Below, piece by piece: positions 31,953-32,863 of a DNA stretch of 32,863 nt (its first letter is position 1; every line of letters begins with the position of its first letter). The translations under genes and the position numbers were made by a program. The stretch comes from TWA4 sp045121095 (GTDB lineage: Bacteria; Bacillota; Clostridia; Lachnospirales; Lachnospiraceae): positions 1 to 32,863 of the forward strand of contig JBGVFN010000228.1 in NCBI GenBank assembly GCA_045121095.1, in the 5' to 3' direction. The notes below the pieces were generated by a model. The model did no database searches. It had not been told where the DNA came from and saw only the letters and a list, made by a program, of their open reading frames with translations.

Positions 31953-32128
31953 GAGTATATAGCGGAAAGATCATGCGTAAGAGTAAGGATGCCTCATATC
32001 ACAAAGGCACTGAGAAATACACGGAATCACAGTTTATGTTAACCCGGTGTGCCGAGAAGCTGATATGAATAACGACTTCGCTTCCTGAAACACCTTTTCT
32101 GACCCTAACGGGTCGAAAGGAGATTGCT
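31953..32128 (+). promoter_or_regulatory. Remaining sigma-factor leader
   Basis: 176 bp without an ORF. Only the ribosome site GAAAGGAG just before the ATG at 32129 is clear; a short CCCTAACGGG inverted repeat precedes it. Confidence 0.4.
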
Positions 32129-32716
32129 ATGATTGCTACGCAGAGTTCTGCCGCAATAACACCTTCAGCAAATTCGGATCCTGATCAATCAGATTTTCAA
32201 ACTGATCAGGAAAAACTTTCACAACTTTATGAGGTCTACTATCACTCCCTGTGGTATGTGGCCTTTGGCTATTTGAAAGATATGCAGCTGGCAGAAGATA
32301 TGGTTCAAGAAACATTTATCAAAGTTTCGGAACATCTCACAGCCATACAAGATGTAGAAAGCAAAATGACAAAATATTTTCTTATCACGATTATCCGAAA
32401 TAAATGCATTGATTATATTCGAAAGCGAAACCGAATGCCGGAAACACTAATTGAGAATCAGGATTATCCTCCCGAATACGACAATCATCCCCTGGAATAT
32501 GTCATTCATCAAGAAACGTTGGAAGAGCTGACAAATGTCATCAACAGTCTTGATGATTCCTATCGAGTTCCCTTAAAATTACGTTACATACATGGACTGA
32601 CCAATCTGGAAATCGCCGGCAGAACCGGTCTTTCTGTTAATCTTGTAGCAGTGCGCATTAATCGCGCCAAAAAGATGCTGAAAGAGCGGCTAAGCGTTAC
32701 TTACTATCGCATCTAG
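32129..32716 (+). CDS. ECF-type RNA polymerase sigma factor
   Basis: 195 residues. After a polar 25-residue lead, region 2 (about 30-98) has the core-binding and -10 recognition helices (YHSLWYVAFGYLKD, AEDMVQETFIKV). Region 4 (about 133-186) has the helix-turn-helix LTNLEIAGRTGLSVNLVAVRINRAKKML that reads the -35 box. No region 3, as expected for ECF factors. AGGAG lies close to the ATG. No anti-sigma gene follows; the next gene is convergent, so the partner is missing or elsewhere. It may respond to envelope stress, which is a family-level guess only. Confidence 0.9.
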   Translation: MIATQSSAAITPSANSDPDQSDFQTDQEKLSQLYEVYYHSLWYVAFGYLKDMQLAEDMVQETFIKVSEHLTAIQDVESKMTKYFLITIIRNKCIDYIRKRNRMPETLIENQDYPPEYDNHPLEYVIHQETLEELTNVINSLDDSYRVPLKLRYIHGLTNLEIAGRTGLSVNLVAVRINRAKKMLKERLSVTYYRI

Positions 32717-32750
32717 TATGACTCACTAGTATAAACCATTTTAAATAACT

Positions 32751-32863
32751 TTATGATTCAACTACCGGATTATCCTGCTTTTGAGATTTGCGTTTCTTCT
32801 TTTCGGGAGCACGTTTATCTTTATTATCCGGACCGGCTGCTTTTGCGTTTACAACCTCATACA
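32751..32863 (-). CDS. 3' end of an unidentified protein with basic tail (partial)
   Basis: An open frame enters from the right window edge and stops with TAA at 32751. The visible 36 residues are Lys/Asp-rich and disordered (GPDNKDKRAPEKKKRKSQKQ ... NPVVES). It looks like the charged C-terminal tail of a longer protein. Nothing allows identification. Convergent with the sigma-factor gene; no terminator hairpin is seen in the 34-bp gap. Confidence 0.5.
   Translation of the reverse strand, partial: YEVVNAKAAGPDNKDKRAPEKKKRKSQKQDNPVVES

Noticed and set aside
1..32863. tRNA, rRNA or CRISPR loci
   Set aside because: No cloverleaf with a GGTTCGAATCC-type arm, rRNA core sequence or repeat-spacer array was found on reading.

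Overview
This window looks like chromosomal DNA from a gut Lachnospiraceae member (Clostridia; Blautia or a close relative is my best guess). The evidence is a T-box-controlled serS, a Firmicutes-type metG-tatD-rsmA gene order, a YyaC-type sporulation protein, family-specific proteins (DUF5711, DUF3783, DUF6128-like, LysM with an N-terminal Lachnospiraceae domain), near-consensus sigma-A promoters and moderate-to-low GC. The genus is inference.

Layout. 1-166 is one copy of a short inverted-repeat element, directly upstream of a secreted heptad-repeat protein (193-2493, +). A 58-residue cysteine-containing protein (2609-2785, -) and an aldo/keto reductase fused to a 2x[4Fe-4S] domain (3251-4543, +) follow. 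4701-14651 (-) is a polymorphic toxin locus: a 2504-residue secreted RHS/YD-repeat protein with an HNH-like toxin tip, followed by two AT-rich probable immunity genes, the first ending in a SUKH (SMI1/KNR4) domain. Next come an ABC-F ATPase (15083-16639, -) and a small GINQG-repeat protein (16772-17026, -).

17124-18654 is an IS200/IS605-type element carrying tnpB but no tnpA. Its right end, which should yield the TnpB guide RNA, stops 16 bp before the -35 box of the serS T-box promoter. serS (18973-20253, +) is followed by an apparently undescribed standalone RNA gene with its own promoter and terminator (about 20478-20616, +). A minus-strand pair follows: a DUF5711-type membrane protein (21266-23089) and DUF3783 (20739-21230), preceded by the second copy of the short element (23314-23579). 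One terminal repeat of that copy supplies the stop codon of the next gene, a LysM membrane protein (23577-25136).

The remaining minus-strand block reads metG (31248-29296), tatD, rsmA, a DUF6128-like protein, yyaC and the LysM protein. It combines translation and rRNA maturation genes with envelope or sporulation genes; several of its gaps carry related short hairpins with the core AACAGTTCA. The right edge has an 880-bp non-coding stretch with several palindromic repeats (including a 168-bp MITE), then an ECF sigma factor (32129-32716, +) and the 3' end of an unidentified minus-strand gene.

The items I would follow up first are the orphan structured RNA at 20478-20616, the 1-166 / 23314-23579 element with its conserved internal fold, and the tnpB element whose natural guide overlaps the serS promoter.
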